This document shows, piece by piece, positions 11,253 to 21,188 of a stretch of DNA of 43,634 nt; the stretch's first letter is position 1, and every line of letters starts with the position of its first letter. Source of the DNA: Alphaproteobacteria bacterium HGW-Alphaproteobacteria-1 (GTDB taxonomy: Bacteria > Pseudomonadota > Alphaproteobacteria > Rhodobacterales > Rhodobacteraceae); NCBI GenBank assembly GCA_002842985.1, contig PHEQ01000009.1, positions 1-43,634 on the forward strand, in the 5' to 3' direction. The position numbers and the translations under genes were made by a program. The notes under the pieces are model-generated. The model saw only the letters and a list, made by a program, of their open reading frames with translations, had not been told where the DNA came from and ran no database searches.

Positions 11253-11257
11253 CACAA
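11230..11257 (-). promoter_or_regulatory. Candidate purD promoter (TTGTGT-16-CTAGAA)
   Basis: On the minus strand TTGTGT (11257-11252), a 16-bp spacer and CTAGAA (11235-11230) form a candidate promoter. It uses the same palindromic CTAG as the xseA promoter on the other strand, so the two would compete for RNA polymerase. Confidence 0.4.
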
Positions 11258-11272
11258 GACAGGGAAGCGCGC

Positions 11273-12766
11273 ATGTCGGATCTGATCGAAGAGGAGAGCG
11301 CAGGGGGCAATGCACCGGCGCTGTCTGTCTCGGAGATTTCCGGCGCGGTCAAGCGCGTGATCGAGGGCGAGTTTGCCCGCGTGCGCGTGCGCGGCGAATT
11401 GGGGCGCATCTCGCGGCCGCGCTCGGGGCATGTCTATCTCGACCTCAAGGACGATCGTGCCGTGCTGTCCGGGATCGTCTGGAAAGGCGTGGCCACGCGC
11501 CTCGCGGTCGAGCCGGAAGAGGGCATGGAGGTGATCGTCACAGGGCGGCTCACCACCTTTCCCGGCCAGTCGCGCTATCAGATCATCATCGAGGACATGG
11601 TGCCCGCGGGTGCGGGCGCGCTCATGGCGATGCTGGAAAAGCGCCGCGCGATGCTCGCCGCCGAGGGGCTGTTCGAGACCGCGCGCAAGAAGCCGCTGCC
11701 CTATCTGCCCGACGTGATCGGGGTGGTGACCTCGCCCTCCGGCGCGGTGATCCGCGATATCCTGCACCGGTTGCGCGAGCGGTTTCCGCGCAAGGTGCTG
11801 GTGTGGCCGGTTGCGGTGCAGGGACAGACTTGCGCGGCGGAGGTGGCGCGTGCGATCCGGGGTTTCAACCGTCTCGAGCCGGGCGGCGTGTTGCCGCGTC
11901 CTGATCTGATCATCGTGGCGCGCGGCGGTGGCTCGGTCGAGGATCTGTGGGGATTCAACGAGGAAATCGTCGTGCGCGCGGCAGCCGAGAGCGCGATTCC
12001 GCTGATCTCCGCCGTTGGCCACGAGACCGACACGACGCTGATCGACCATGCCGCCGACAAGCGCGCACCGACGCCCACGGCGGCGGCGGAACTCGCGGTG
12101 CCGGTGCGGCTCGACCTGTTGGGCTGGCTGGAGGGGCAGGGTGCGCGGCTGGCACACGCGCAGGGACAAGCCATCGCGCTGCGCGGCCAGCGACTGCGCG
12201 ATCTGTCGCGCGCCCTGCCGCGCCCCGAGACCTTGCTCGATGGCGCGCGGCAACGGCTCGATTCCTGGGGCGAACGGCTGCCGGCCGCGCTGACGCGCTC
12301 GGTCCAGATCCGGCGTGTCCGCCTGTCGGAGAGCGCGGGCGTGCTGCGGCCGGCGCTCTTGCGGCGCGCGGTGGAGGGGGAGCGGCGGCGGCTGACGGCG
12401 ACGGCAGCGCGGCTCAACACCCATGCGCTCGGGCGCGAGATCGCGCAGAAGCGGCGCGACATCGACCGGCTCTCGCTGCGCTTTGCCGAGGCCGCAGAGC
12501 GCGATCTGGCCACGCGCCGCGACCGGCTATCGGCGCTTGAGAGGCTGCGCGAGACGCTGGGCTATCGCGCCACGCTGGCGCGCGGCTATGCGGTGGTGCG
12601 CACAGGCGGGACGCTGGTGACGACGCGCAGGGCGGCAGAAGCGGCAGAGGCGCTGGACATCGAGTTCGTCGATGGGGTATTGGCGCTCGGGGAAAAACAG
12701 GCTGCTCAGCCCAGACCCCTGGCCCGAGCGAAAGAGCCGCCAAAGGGACAGGGAAGCCTGTTTTGA
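11273..12766 (+). CDS. xseA: Exodeoxyribonuclease VII large subunit
   Basis: This 497-aa large subunit of the ATP-independent single-strand exonuclease acts in mismatch and damage repair. It has an N-terminal OB fold (residues about 20-110, with [20 protein letters not shown]), then the catalytic core with [33 protein letters not shown] and [25 protein letters not shown] long Arg/Leu-rich coiled coil follows, then the C-terminal LARGYAVV segment. The start at 11273 has an AGGGAA site. The small subunit xseB is not in the window. Confidence 0.96.
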   Translation: MSDLIEEESAGGNAPALSVSEISGAVKRVIEGEFARVRVRGELGRISRPRSGHVYLDLKDDRAVLSGIVWKGVATRLAVEPEEGMEVIVTGRLTTFPGQSRYQIIIEDMVPAGAGALMAMLEKRRAMLAAEGLFETARKKPLPYLPDVIGVVTSPSGAVIRDILHRLRERFPRKVLVWPVAVQGQTCAAEVARAIRGFNRLEPGGVLPRPDLIIVARGGGSVEDLWGFNEEIVVRAAAESAIPLISAVGHETDTTLIDHAADKRAPTPTAAAELAVPVRLDLLGWLEGQGARLAHAQGQAIALRGQRLRDLSRALPRPETLLDGARQRLDSWGERLPAALTRSVQIRRVRLSESAGVLRPALLRRAVEGERRRLTATAARLNTHALGREIAQKRRDIDRLSLRFAEAAERDLATRRDRLSALERLRETLGYRATLARGYAVVRTGGTLVTTRRAAEAAEALDIEFVDGVLALGEKQAAQPRPLARAKEPPKGQGSLF

Positions 12767-12792
12767 GGAAAGCCCCCGGCAAGAGGCGGTGC

Positions 12793-12838
12793 CAAGAAAG
12801 TTCAAAACTTTCTTGATCGGAATTTTTTGAAAATTCCG
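12793..12838. terminator. Two adjacent A/T-rich hairpins (bidirectional terminator-like repeat)
   Basis: Two perfect stem-loops lie 2 bp apart. The first has arms CAAGAAAGTT/AACTTTCTTG at 12793-12802 and 12806-12815 with a 3-nt loop. The second has arms CGGAATTTT/AAAATTCCG at 12818-12826 and 12830-12838 with a 3-nt loop. They sit between convergent genes, where a two-way terminator is expected. I recall very similar double hairpins as dispersed elements in roseobacter genomes. Confidence 0.7.
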
Positions 12839-12848
12839 GCGCCGAGCC

Positions 12849-13217
12849 TCACATCGTGTCGAGGCAATGCCGCCGGAAGGCGCGTTTGAGCAGATCCAGT
12901 TCCTCGCGCAGGAGGGCCATTTCGGCGCGGATGTCAAAACTGAGCGCATCGCCCGCCAGAAGGGTGAAGCTGTCGAGCGTGTCGCCGCTGCGGCGGTCGC
13001 GGATGACAAAGGTCTGCACCCCGTCCGCGATTTTCTCCGCCGGGACCGGCACACGCACCACCCAATCGCCCTCGGGGCGCGCGATCACCTCCACACCCGG
13101 CACGGTGGTTTGCAGATGCGTGACCTCGATCTCGGGCGCGCCCATGACCTCGCCCGACAGCACCCCCTCCCACACGCCTTCGAAAAGCCGGGTCTTGACC
13201 AGTTTCAACTCGCTCAT
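12849..13217 (-). CDS. Conserved hypothetical protein, C-terminal coiled coil
   Basis: The 122-aa protein starts MSELKLVKTRLFEGVWEGVL. It has a beta-rich N-terminal region and an amphipathic C-terminal helix (MALLREELDLLKRAFRRH) that could mediate oligomerisation. No signal peptide, membrane segment or catalytic motif is visible. I do not recognise a family. It follows the DUF6478 gene by 12 bp and is the last member of the ilvD-lipoprotein-DUF6478 group, so it is probably cotranscribed. Confidence 0.7.
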   Translation of the reverse strand: MSELKLVKTRLFEGVWEGVLSGEVMGAPEIEVTHLQTTVPGVEVIARPEGDWVVRVPVPAEKIADGVQTFVIRDRRSGDTLDSFTLLAGDALSFDIRAEMALLREELDLLKRAFRRHCLDTM

Positions 13218-13229
13218 CCCATCCCCCTT

Positions 13230-13988
13230 TCAGAGTGCCGCGCGCGGGCGGCGGCTCAAGGTCACATCGCGCAGGATCACCTGGCTCATCTGCGGATTCT
13301 CGAAGATCAGATCAATCCAGCCCCGCTCGATCCGCTTTTCGTTGATGTTGGAATAGGCCAGATCGAACTCGACCATGATCTGCTCCTCGTTGAGCGGCAA
13401 TTCACGGACGATCTGTTCGGTGTTCGGTCCGTGGCGGACATTCAGCCGCGCGAAGATTTCCAGCGGTTTCTCCAGCTCCACAATGGTATCGAGCCTGATC
13501 AGGTGCTGCCGCGTCAGCCCCTCGGTGGCCTCGCGCGGCAGTTCGATGACCAGCGACAGGAACGAGCCGTCGAAGGCGAACACATCCATCCTGACCCCAT
13601 ATGGCGCAAGATCCGCCTCGCGGCTGTTGCGCAACTGCCGCAGCGACAACTCGGACCGGGCGCAATCGTGAAACAATGTCACCTCGCGCCCGAACATGGT
13701 CTTTGACGGCACCGACGCCATACCCGGCGCGGGCAACGGCAGCCGCCATATCTCGGGGCGCCAGGCCCAATCGGTGCCATGGGGGCGCGGAAATGCCGAC
13801 GAGCCGACAACCGGCAGCGCCAGCCGGCTTTCGGCCACGGCCAGCGCCTCACCAAGATAATGGTTGATTTGGCGCCCCTGCGAACGCAAGTAGCGCAGCT
13901 CGCTCAGCTTCATCGCCGGGGCGTTGAGCGCCGCCTTGCGCCAGTTGCGCATCATCCGGCGATGCAGGGCCAGATCGAGTAGTTTCAT
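13230..13988 (-). CDS. DUF6478-family protein
   Basis: The 252-aa protein starts MKLLDLALHRRMMRNWRKAA with a basic N-terminal helix. It contains PHGTDWAWRPEIWRLPLPAPG and VTLFHDCARSELSLRQ, which match my recollection of DUF6478, a family of unknown function found in Rhodobacterales. It is beta-rich and soluble by eye. The start at 13988 was chosen over an in-frame codon 45 bp upstream to match that N-terminus. It lies 72 bp after the lipoprotein gene. Confidence 0.65.
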   Translation of the reverse strand: MKLLDLALHRRMMRNWRKAALNAPAMKLSELRYLRSQGRQINHYLGEALAVAESRLALPVVGSSAFPRPHGTDWAWRPEIWRLPLPAPGMASVPSKTMFGREVTLFHDCARSELSLRQLRNSREADLAPYGVRMDVFAFDGSFLSLVIELPREATEGLTRQHLIRLDTIVELEKPLEIFARLNVRHGPNTEQIVRELPLNEEQIMVEFDLAYSNINEKRIERGWIDLIFENPQMSQVILRDVTLSRRPRAAL

Positions 13989-14060
13989 GCAGAGCGCATC
14001 CTTGGCCAGACCCCCGCGCGCGGAGACCGGCACGTTACCATCACCTGCCTTGCCATAGCA

Positions 14061-14687
14061 TTAATTCGAAACAGGAAACAATCCGGCGGGTGATCCGCCC
14101 GCGCGATTGACCGGCGCACCCGTGCCAGCGCGCAGGCCCCCGGCCAGTTCCCGCAGCAAACGGCGCCCGTCGGGACCAGCAAGCGGACTGCCCTCGGGCG
14201 CATAGACGGCCAGCCCCGCAAGGTGCCCCGCCACCCTGCGTGCCCCCCGCCAATGACGCGGATCGCCCCCGGGCAGCACCGCCTCGCCGCCGATCATCAC
14301 CTGCACATAGGCCAGATCCGCCTCCGTGCCGCCAGCGCCGGTGCGCGCAGGTGCCACGGCACGGGCAAGCCCTTCGGGCGACGGCGCGGGCGCATCCCCT
14401 TGCGGCACGACCGAAACCGTCATCACCGCCGGGGCCACGGCGATGCCCGGCGCGCCCGTCAGACGCTCGCACGACGCCAGAAGCGCGACGCGACCCGACG
14501 AGCGACGCATACTGTCCGGGTCCACGCAATACCCGCGCGGCGCGCTCAGAATGACCGCCCCACCGTCGAGTGCCACATTCCGGACGGCCGGTTTCGGCCC
14601 CGCATCGACAGCGGCAAGGCATCCCGCCAACGGCAAGGCCACCAAAGTCGCCAGCGCCGCCCGGACCTCAGAGGTCCATATAGACAT
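14061..14687 (-). CDS. Small lipoprotein of unknown function
   Basis: The 208-aa protein starts [20 protein letters not shown] and has a lipobox LPLAGC with the acyl-Cys at residue 23. The rest is Ala/Gly/Pro-rich with two further Cys ([15 protein letters not shown]) that could pair in the periplasm. No enzyme motif was recognised. The start at 14687 overlaps the end of ilvD by 20 bp, so translation is likely coupled. Longer in-frame starts inside ilvD would bury the signal peptide and were rejected. Confidence 0.75.
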   Translation of the reverse strand: MSIWTSEVRAALATLVALPLAGCLAAVDAGPKPAVRNVALDGGAVILSAPRGYCVDPDSMRRSSGRVALLASCERLTGAPGIAVAPAVMTVSVVPQGDAPAPSPEGLARAVAPARTGAGGTEADLAYVQVMIGGEAVLPGGDPRHWRGARRVAGHLAGLAVYAPEGSPLAGPDGRRLLRELAGGLRAGTGAPVNRAGGSPAGLFPVSN

Positions 14688-16425
14688 GCCGCTCGGCCTT
14701 GGCCCCCGGATGGGTGACCGCGCCCTCATGGGTCGGCCCGACAAGCTGCGCGTATTTCCACAAGGCGCCCGACGCATACAGCGTCTCGCGCGGACCAGCC
14801 CATGCCTCGCGCCGCGTCGCCAGTTCCGCGTCGCTGAGATCCACCGACAGCGTGCCGTTCACCGCATCGATGGTGATGACATCGCCGGACCGAATGAGCG
14901 CGATCGGCCCGCCCTGCGCCGCTTCCGGCCCGACATGGCCGACGCAAAAGCCGCGAGTCGCCCCCGAGAACCGCCCATCGGTGATCAGCGCGACCTTCTT
15001 GCCCATGCCCTGCCCCGAGAGCGCAGCGGTGGTCGACAACATCTCGCGCATTCCGGGGCCGCCCGCAGGACCCTCGTTGCGGATGACGATCACCTCGCCC
15101 TCCTTGTATTGCCGCGCCTTCACCGCCTCGAACGCGTCTTCCTCGCATTCGAACACACGGGCCGGGCCGGTAAAGACCTGATGCTCGGGCGCGATCCCGG
15201 CAACCTTGACGATGGCCCCGTCTGGCGCAAGATTGCCCTTGAGGCCGACGACGCCGCCGGTCTTGGTGATCGGCGTCTCGATCGGATATATCACCTTGCC
15301 ATCGGCCTCGCGCTCGATCAGGTCCAGTTCCTCGCCAATGACCCGTCCGCTTGCGGTCATGCAGTCCTCATGGATGAGCCCCGCCTTGCGCAATTCCTTC
15401 ATCACGACAGGAATGCCACCAGCATCATAGAGGTCCTTGGCCACATAGGCCCCGCCCGGCTTGAGATCGACGAAATAGGGCGTGTCGCGGAAAATGTCGC
15501 ACACATCCTCGAGGAAGAAATCAATCCCCGCCTCATGGGCAATCGCCGGCAGGTGCAGCCCGGCATTGGTGCTGCCACCGGTGCAGGCCACCACGCGCGC
15601 GGCGTTCTGCAAGCTCTTGAGCGTGACCACATCGCGGGCACGGATGTTCTTCTCCAGAAGCTCCATGACGGCACGGCCAGAGGCCTCGGCATATTGGTCG
15701 CGGCTCTCGTAAGGGGCGGGCATGCCCGACGAATTCATCAGCGCGAGACCAATCGCCTCACTCACACAGGCCATGGTATTGGCGGTGAACTGCCCGCCGC
15801 AGGCCCCCGCCGAGGGGCAGGCCACGCGCTCCAACGCATCGAGCGCCTTGTCGGACATGGTGCCGTTCTGGTTCCAGCCCACGGCCTCGAACATGTCTTG
15901 CACGGTCAGGTCACGGGTGCGGAATTCCTCGGGGATCTCGGCGATCTGCGGCGCCTTGCCCGGCAGGATCGAGCCGCCATAGATGAAGACCGAAGGCACG
16001 TTGAGCCGTACCATCGCCATCATCATCCCCGGCAAGGACTTGTCACAGCCCGCCAGCCCGACAAGCGCATCGTAGCAATGCCCGCGCATCGTCAGTTCGA
16101 CCGAATCCGCGATCGCCTCGCGCGAGGCCAGCGAGGACCGCATTCCCTCATGGCCCATTGCGATACCGTCGGTGACGGTGATGGTGGTGAACTCGCGCGG
16201 GGTGCCATGCGCCTCCTTGACGCCGCCCTTCACGGCCTGCGCCTGACGGCTGAGAGCGATATTGCAGGGTGCCGCCTCGTTCCAGCAGGTCGCCACACCA
16301 ACCAGCGGCTGATGGATCTCAGCCTCGGTCATGCCCATGGCATAGTAATAGGAGCGGTGCGGCGCACGCTCCGGCCCTTCGGTCACATAACGGCTGGGCA
16401 GTCTGGCTTTGTCGATCCTGGTCAT
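14668..16425 (-). CDS. ilvD: Dihydroxy-acid dehydratase
   Basis: This 585-aa Fe-S dehydratase converts 2,3-dihydroxy-isovalerate and its homologue to the 2-keto acids of valine and isoleucine synthesis. Cluster and active-site segments are visible: [21 protein letters not shown] and [34 protein letters not shown] and [19 protein letters not shown] follow. The start at 16425 ([14 protein letters not shown]) has a GGGAGG site. A 7-bp hairpin abuts that site. Confidence 0.96.
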   Translation of the reverse strand: MTRIDKARLPSRYVTEGPERAPHRSYYYAMGMTEAEIHQPLVGVATCWNEAAPCNIALSRQAQAVKGGVKEAHGTPREFTTITVTDGIAMGHEGMRSSLASREAIADSVELTMRGHCYDALVGLAGCDKSLPGMMMAMVRLNVPSVFIYGGSILPGKAPQIAEIPEEFRTRDLTVQDMFEAVGWNQNGTMSDKALDALERVACPSAGACGGQFTANTMACVSEAIGLALMNSSGMPAPYESRDQYAEASGRAVMELLEKNIRARDVVTLKSLQNAARVVACTGGSTNAGLHLPAIAHEAGIDFFLEDVCDIFRDTPYFVDLKPGGAYVAKDLYDAGGIPVVMKELRKAGLIHEDCMTASGRVIGEELDLIEREADGKVIYPIETPITKTGGVVGLKGNLAPDGAIVKVAGIAPEHQVFTGPARVFECEEDAFEAVKARQYKEGEVIVIRNEGPAGGPGMREMLSTTAALSGQGMGKKVALITDGRFSGATRGFCVGHVGPEAAQGGPIALIRSGDVITIDAVNGTLSVDLSDAELATRREAWAGPRETLYASGALWKYAQLVGPTHEGAVTHPGAKAERHVYMDL

Positions 16426-16435
16426 GAGGGGCCTC

Positions 16436-16455
16436 CCGAAATTTGCTGATTTCGG
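16436..16455 (-). promoter_or_regulatory. Inverted repeat overlapping the ilvD ribosome site
   Basis: CCGAAAT (16436-16442) and ATTTCGG (16449-16455) form a perfect 7-bp stem with a 6-nt loop. One arm shares two bases with the GGGAGG Shine-Dalgarno. It lies just downstream of the candidate promoter, so it could be an operator or a 5' hairpin affecting initiation; which of these is not determined. Confidence 0.4.
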
Positions 16456-16482
16456 TCTAGGCCAGCGACGCGGGCGGGGCAA
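16455..16482 (-). promoter_or_regulatory. Candidate ilvD promoter (TTGCCC-16-CTAGAC)
   Basis: On the minus strand TTGCCC (16482-16477), a 16-bp spacer and CTAGAC (16460-16455) lie about 30 nt before the ilvD start, implying a short leader. Confidence 0.45.
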
Positions 16483-16487
16483 GCCGA

Positions 16488-16515
16488 TTGCATGCGCGTG
16501 CGCGGGCGGCTAGCG
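16488..16515 (+). promoter_or_regulatory. Candidate promoter of the CPBP protease gene (TTGCAT-16-CTAGCG)
   Basis: TTGCAT at 16488-16493, a 16-bp spacer and CTAGCG at 16510-16515. The ATG is only 8 bp further, so a transcript from here would be leaderless or nearly so, and no ribosome site is visible. Confidence 0.42.
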
Positions 16516-16523
16516 TCACGGCC

Positions 16524-17411
16524 ATGCAATACGCCGCCCATGAGACCCTCGTTGCGCCGGCCCGCGCGACCGGTTCGCTGCGCCGCCTCGCGGCGGGCAG
16601 CCTGATGACCGTGGCGGTGTTTCTCGCGCTGAGCGTCGGCTATTCCCATGCCTTGCCCCTGCTGTTCGGCCCCGAGGGCTGGGCCGGGGTGGCACCTGGC
16701 ATTGCGGCGGCGACCACGCCCGCGGGGGTGCTCATCAACCTCCTGACCTTCGCGCTGCTCATCGCCGCGCTCGCGGTCAGCCTTCGGACAGTTCACAGAC
16801 GCGGATTTCTTACCCTGGTCGGGCCACTGCCGCGCGCCCTTGGCCAGTTCCGGCGCGCATTGGTGGCGGTGGCGCTGCTTTATGCGGTGCTGTTGGTTCT
16901 GCCGCTGCCAGAGGGCTTTGCCCCCGTGCGCAACCTCGCCGCGGGCACATGGCTTGCGTTCCTGCCGTTGGCACTTGGCGCGCTTTTCATCCAGGTCCTC
17001 GCCGAGGAGGTGCTGTTTCGCGGCTACTTCCAGAGCCAGCTTGCCGCGCGCTTTGCCTCGCCGCTAGTCTGGCTGGCGCTGCCCTCGGCGGCCTTCGGCC
17101 TTCTGCATCTCGATTTCGGGACCCATGACGAGATGGCCTGGCTGGTGGCGGGGTGGGCCACGCTCTTCGGTCTTGCCGCCGCCGATCTCACCGCACGCTT
17201 CGGCACGCTTGGCCCAGCCACGGCGCTGCATTTCCTCAACAATTTCGCGGCGATCCTTTTTGCTGCGCCCAAGGGGCAATTCGACGGGCTGGCACTCTAT
17301 GTCTATCCGTTCGAGCTAAGCGACAGCGCGGCACTCATGGCGATGATGCCCGCCGATCTGCTGATCCTGCTGTGCGGCTGGCTGGCGATCCGGCTTGCCC
17401 TGCGCGGCTGA
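16524..17411 (+). CDS. CPBP-family intramembrane glutamic endopeptidase (CAAX/Rce1-like)
   Basis: This 295-aa polytopic membrane protein has about eight hydrophobic segments. The three CPBP motifs are intact: [10 protein letters not shown] (E161, E162, R166), FGLLHLDF (H195) and HFLNNF (H236, N240). Bacterial members cleave membrane-anchored peptides or serve in bacteriocin immunity; the substrate here is unknown. The start at 16524 gives [17 protein letters not shown]. It is divergent from ilvD and 64 bp upstream of accD. Confidence 0.85.
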   Translation: MQYAAHETLVAPARATGSLRRLAAGSLMTVAVFLALSVGYSHALPLLFGPEGWAGVAPGIAAATTPAGVLINLLTFALLIAALAVSLRTVHRRGFLTLVGPLPRALGQFRRALVAVALLYAVLLVLPLPEGFAPVRNLAAGTWLAFLPLALGALFIQVLAEEVLFRGYFQSQLAARFASPLVWLALPSAAFGLLHLDFGTHDEMAWLVAGWATLFGLAAADLTARFGTLGPATALHFLNNFAAILFAAPKGQFDGLALYVYPFELSDSAALMAMMPADLLILLCGWLAIRLALRG

Positions 17412-17439
17412 TTGCATTTGCAGCGCGCCCCGCTTAAGT
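17412..17439 (+). promoter_or_regulatory. Candidate accD promoter (TTGCAT-16-TTAAGT)
   Basis: TTGCAT at 17412-17417 and TTAAGT at 17434-17439 with a 16-bp spacer begin directly after the CPBP stop codon and would give a leader of about 30 nt for accD. Confidence 0.4.
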
Positions 17440-17475
17440 GACTCCCAAAGACCAAGAGACAGGGACCGGCCCGCG

Positions 17476-18390
17476 ATGAACTGGATCACCAATTACGTGC
17501 GCCCGCGCATCAACTCGATCTTCTCGCGCCGCGAGATCCCCGAAAACCTCTGGTCCAAATGCGATGACTGCGGCACGATGCTGTTCCACCGCGAGTTGTC
17601 CGGCAATCTCAACGTCTGCACCCAATGCGGTCACCATATGGCGATCTCGCCCCGCGTGCGGTTCGAGGCGCTGTTCGACGGGGGTATCTTCTCGGAAATC
17701 GAGGTGCCCGCGCCCACCCCCGATCCGCTGCACTTCCGCGACCAGAAGAAATACCCCGACCGGCTGCGCGCGGCGCAGAAAGAGACCGGCGAGAAAGAGG
17801 CGATGCTTGTGGCCACGGGCGAGATGGGGCGCACGCCCATCGTCGCCGCCGCGCAGGATTTCAGCTTCATGGCGGGCTCCATGGGCATGTATGTGGGCAA
17901 TGCGATCATCGCCGCTGCCGAAACGGCGGTGCGGCTCAAGCGCCCGCTGATCCTGTTTTCGGCCGCAGGTGGCGCCCGCATGCAGGAAGGGATCCTGTCG
18001 CTCATGCAGATGCCGCGCACCACCGTCGCGGTGCAGATGCTGCGCGAGGCGCGGCTGCCTTATATCGTGGTGCTCACCCATCCCACCACCGGCGGGGTCA
18101 CCGCGTCCTATGCCATGCTGGGCGATGTGCAGATTGCGGAACCCGGCGCGCTGATCTGCTTTGCCGGGCCGCGCGTGATCGAGCAGACCATCCGCGAGAA
18201 GCTGCCCGAGGGCTTTCAGCGCGCCGAATACCTGTTGGAGCATGGGATGCTTGACCGGGTGACACCGCGCACGGCGCTGCGCGAGGAGCTTGTCACCATC
18301 ACACGGATGCTCATGGGGCTGCCGCCTGCGGTCAAGGGCGACCTGCCCGCGCCCGACGCGGGCGCAACGCAGGACGCGCCCAAGAAATGA
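17476..18390 (+). CDS. accD: Acetyl-CoA carboxylase carboxyltransferase beta subunit
   Basis: The 304-aa protein transfers the carboxyl group from carboxybiotin to acetyl-CoA together with AccA, giving malonyl-CoA for fatty acid synthesis. The N-terminal zinc ribbon has C29, C32, C48 and C51 (CDDC...CTQC). The crotonase-like core includes [32 protein letters not shown] and [17 protein letters not shown]. The stop overlaps the folC start in ATGA, an accD-folC pair that is common in bacteria. Confidence 0.97.
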   Translation: MNWITNYVRPRINSIFSRREIPENLWSKCDDCGTMLFHRELSGNLNVCTQCGHHMAISPRVRFEALFDGGIFSEIEVPAPTPDPLHFRDQKKYPDRLRAAQKETGEKEAMLVATGEMGRTPIVAAAQDFSFMAGSMGMYVGNAIIAAAETAVRLKRPLILFSAAGGARMQEGILSLMQMPRTTVAVQMLREARLPYIVVLTHPTTGGVTASYAMLGDVQIAEPGALICFAGPRVIEQTIREKLPEGFQRAEYLLEHGMLDRVTPRTALREELVTITRMLMGLPPAVKGDLPAPDAGATQDAPKK

Positions 18391-19661
18391 CCGCGCCCGG
18401 ATCGGACGTCATCCTTGCGCGGATGATGGCGCTGCACCCCAAGATCATCGACCTCACGCTTGACCGGGTGTGGCGGCTTCTGGACGCGCTCGGCAACCCG
18501 CAGGAGACGCTGCCGCCAGTGATCCATATCGCGGGCACCAATGGCAAGGGCAGCACGCAGGCGATGATCCGCGCGGGGCTGGAGGCCGAAGGCGCGCGCG
18601 TGCACGCCTATACCTCGCCGCATCTCGCGCGGTTTCACGAGCGTATCCGGCTTGCGGGCGCGCTCATCGCCGAGGATCACCTGACCGCGCTGCTCGACGA
18701 ATGCTATGTCGCCAACGGCGGCGCGCCCATCACCTATTTCGAGATCACCACCTGCGCGGCCCTTCTGGCCATGTCCCGCGTGCCCGCCGACTATACCCTG
18801 CTCGAGGTCGGGCTTGGCGGGCGGCTTGACGCAACCAATGTTATCGGGCGCCCCGCGCTCACGATCATCACGCCGGTGTCGATGGATCACGAGGCCTATC
18901 TTGGCGATACGCTCGCGAAAATCGCGGGCGAGAAGGCCGGGATCATCAAGCGCCGCGTGCCGTGCATCGTCGGCCCGCAGGAAGAGGCGGCAATGGCCGT
19001 GATCGAGGCAGAGGCCGCGCGGCTTGGCGCGCCGCTCATCGCCCAAGGTCAGCACTGGCATGTCTGGGAGGAACGCGGGCGGCTGGTCTTTCAGGACGAG
19101 AGCGGGCTTTGCGATCTGCCGCTTCCGAACCTGCCCGGCGCGCATCAGCGCGACAATGCCGGGGCCGCGATTGCCGCGCTGCGCGCGCTCGGGCGCGGCG
19201 CGGCGGCGCTTGAGGGGGCGGTGACGCGCGCCCACTGGCCCGCGCGGATGCAGCGCCTGACCCAAGGCCCCATCCCCGAGGCCGCGCCGCAGGCGGAAAT
19301 CTGGCTTGACGGGGGCCACAACCCCGCCGCCGGTCTGGCACTGGCGCAGCATCTGGCGACGCTGCCGCCCCGGCCCACCCATCTTGTCTGCGGGATGCTC
19401 AACACCAAGGATATCGCGGGGTATCTCGCGCCGCTGGCGGCACAGGCCCTGAGCCTCACCGCCGTCTCCATCCCCGGCGAGGCCGCAACCCTGCCCGCCG
19501 AGGCCACGGCCCAAGCCGCCCGCGCTGTCGCGTTGGAGGCCCACACCGCCGGAACCGCACTTGCCGCCGTGCAGCGGATCGCGGCGCATAGCCCGCATGC
19601 ACGCATCCTGATCTGCGGCTCGCTCTACCTCGCGGGGGGGATTCTGCGCGAGAACGGTTGA
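18387..19661 (+). CDS. folC: Bifunctional dihydrofolate/folylpolyglutamate synthase
   Basis: This 424-aa Mur-ligase-like enzyme adds glutamate to dihydropteroate and to reduced folates. The P-loop is [17 protein letters not shown]; the downstream motifs are [35 protein letters not shown] and [12 protein letters not shown]. The length is normal. It overlaps accD by 4 bp and is therefore translationally coupled. It converges with the phosphomannomutase gene. Confidence 0.95.
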   Translation: MTAPGSDVILARMMALHPKIIDLTLDRVWRLLDALGNPQETLPPVIHIAGTNGKGSTQAMIRAGLEAEGARVHAYTSPHLARFHERIRLAGALIAEDHLTALLDECYVANGGAPITYFEITTCAALLAMSRVPADYTLLEVGLGGRLDATNVIGRPALTIITPVSMDHEAYLGDTLAKIAGEKAGIIKRRVPCIVGPQEEAAMAVIEAEAARLGAPLIAQGQHWHVWEERGRLVFQDESGLCDLPLPNLPGAHQRDNAGAAIAALRALGRGAAALEGAVTRAHWPARMQRLTQGPIPEAAPQAEIWLDGGHNPAAGLALAQHLATLPPRPTHLVCGMLNTKDIAGYLAPLAAQALSLTAVSIPGEAATLPAEATAQAARAVALEAHTAGTALAAVQRIAAHSPHARILICGSLYLAGGILRENG

Positions 19662-19676
19662 AACGCGTCGCCCGTC

Positions 19677-21173
19677 TCAGATCGTCTGGTCATACTCCCC
19701 CACCGCCGGTTCGGTGCGGATGACCCCATCGAGATCGGCGAAGATCGCGCGCATTTCGGCTTCGCTTGCGCTGCTTTCGCAGACCACAACCAGATTGGGC
19801 GTGTTCGACGACGCCCGCACAAGGCCCCACGAGCCGTTGTCGAGAATGACGCGGGCGCCGTTGACGGTCACCACCTCCTTGATGGCCCGCCCGGCAAGCG
19901 GTTCGCCCGCCTCCTGTCTCGCCACAAGCCGCGCCACGATCCGGTCCAGCACCTGATATTTCTCGGTATCGGCGCACCAGGGCGACATCGTCGGTGTGCC
20001 CCAGGTCTGCGGCAGCGCGCGGCGCAGGTCCGACATGGAAAGACCGGGATTGCGGTCCATCAGCTTGCAGATTTCGACGGCCACGCGCATCCCGCAATCA
20101 TAGCCGCGCCCGATCGGTTCGGCGAGGAAGTAATGCCCCGACTTCTCGAACCCCGCCAGCGCGCCCAGTTCCTTCACGCGCCGTTTCATATGGCTATGGC
20201 CGGTTTTCCAGTAGTCGGCGATCACACCATTCTTGATGAGTTCTGGATCCGAGGCGAAGAGCCCGGTGGATTTCACATCCGCCACGAAGGTCGCATTGGG
20301 GTAAATCTTCGATAGGTCGCGCGCCATGATGACGCCCACCTTGTCAGCGAAAACCTCCTCGCCCTCGTCATCCACGACGCCGCAGCGATCGCCGTCCCCG
20401 TCGAAGCCAAGCGCGAAATCGGCCCCCGTGGCGCGCACGGTGTCGGCCATGTCGTGCAGCATTTCCATGGCTTCGGGGTTGGGGTTGTAATGCGGGAAGG
20501 TGTAGTCAAGACGGTTGTGGGACGCAATCACCTCGACGCCGATGCGCTCGAAGAGCTCCGGCGCAAAGGCCGAGGCGGTGCCGTTGCCGGTGGCGCAGAC
20601 CACGCGCAGCTTTCGCGTCATGCGGAAATCGCCGACCAGATCGTCGAGATAGGCCTCTCGCACGCCGGGGACGAATTCGTAGGCACCGCCGGGGCGCGGC
20701 TGGCCGCGTCCTTCGAGCACGATGTCGCGGAGTTCCGCCATCTCGTCGGGGCCATGAGTCAACGGACGCTCGAACCCCATCTTGACCCCGGTCCAGCCAT
20801 TGGGATTGTGCGAGGCCGTGACCATCGCCACGGCAGGCACATCGAGGTGAAACTGCGCGAAATAGGCCATCGGACTGAGAGCGGGGCCGATATCCTTGAC
20901 CCGAATACCCGCCTGCATCAGCCCGAGGATGAGGGCATTCTTGATGCTGAGCGAATAGTCGCGGTAATCATTGCCGACCGCGATCACCGGCGCGATCCCG
21001 CGCGCGTGGATCTGCGTGCCAAGGCCGAGGCCGAGCGCGGTGATCCCCGGCAGGTTGATCGCATCGGGATATTTCCAGCGCGCATCGTATTCGCGAAACC
21101 CGGTCGGCTCGATCATCGCGTCGCGCAGGAACTCCCAGGTGTTGGGCGTGATGATCGAAATCGGTTTGGGCAT
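19677..21173 (-). CDS. Phosphomannomutase/phosphoglucomutase
   Basis: This 498-aa alpha-D-phosphohexomutase interconverts hexose 1- and 6-phosphates, supplying nucleotide-sugar precursors. The phosphoserine loop is TASHNPNGWTG with S121. The metal loop is GFDGDGDRCG, and the sugar-specificity region (EKSGHYF) follows. It is the last gene of the capsule/Kdo group, 15 bp after kdsA. A run of seven T stands directly before its ATG and the ribosome site is poor (GAAAG), so it may depend on coupling. AlgC- or ManB-like; the exact sugar preference is not decidable. Confidence 0.88.
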   Translation of the reverse strand: MPKPISIITPNTWEFLRDAMIEPTGFREYDARWKYPDAINLPGITALGLGLGTQIHARGIAPVIAVGNDYRDYSLSIKNALILGLMQAGIRVKDIGPALSPMAYFAQFHLDVPAVAMVTASHNPNGWTGVKMGFERPLTHGPDEMAELRDIVLEGRGQPRPGGAYEFVPGVREAYLDDLVGDFRMTRKLRVVCATGNGTASAFAPELFERIGVEVIASHNRLDYTFPHYNPNPEAMEMLHDMADTVRATGADFALGFDGDGDRCGVVDDEGEEVFADKVGVIMARDLSKIYPNATFVADVKSTGLFASDPELIKNGVIADYWKTGHSHMKRRVKELGALAGFEKSGHYFLAEPIGRGYDCGMRVAVEICKLMDRNPGLSMSDLRRALPQTWGTPTMSPWCADTEKYQVLDRIVARLVARQEAGEPLAGRAIKEVVTVNGARVILDNGSWGLVRASSNTPNLVVVCESSASEAEMRAIFADLDGVIRTEPAVGEYDQTI

Positions 21174-21188
21174 AAAAAAACTTTCGGG

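Noticed and set aside
14688..14777. Longer N-terminus for the small lipoprotein, starting inside ilvD
   Set aside because: It would put 30 Arg/Pro-rich residues before a good lipoprotein signal peptide.
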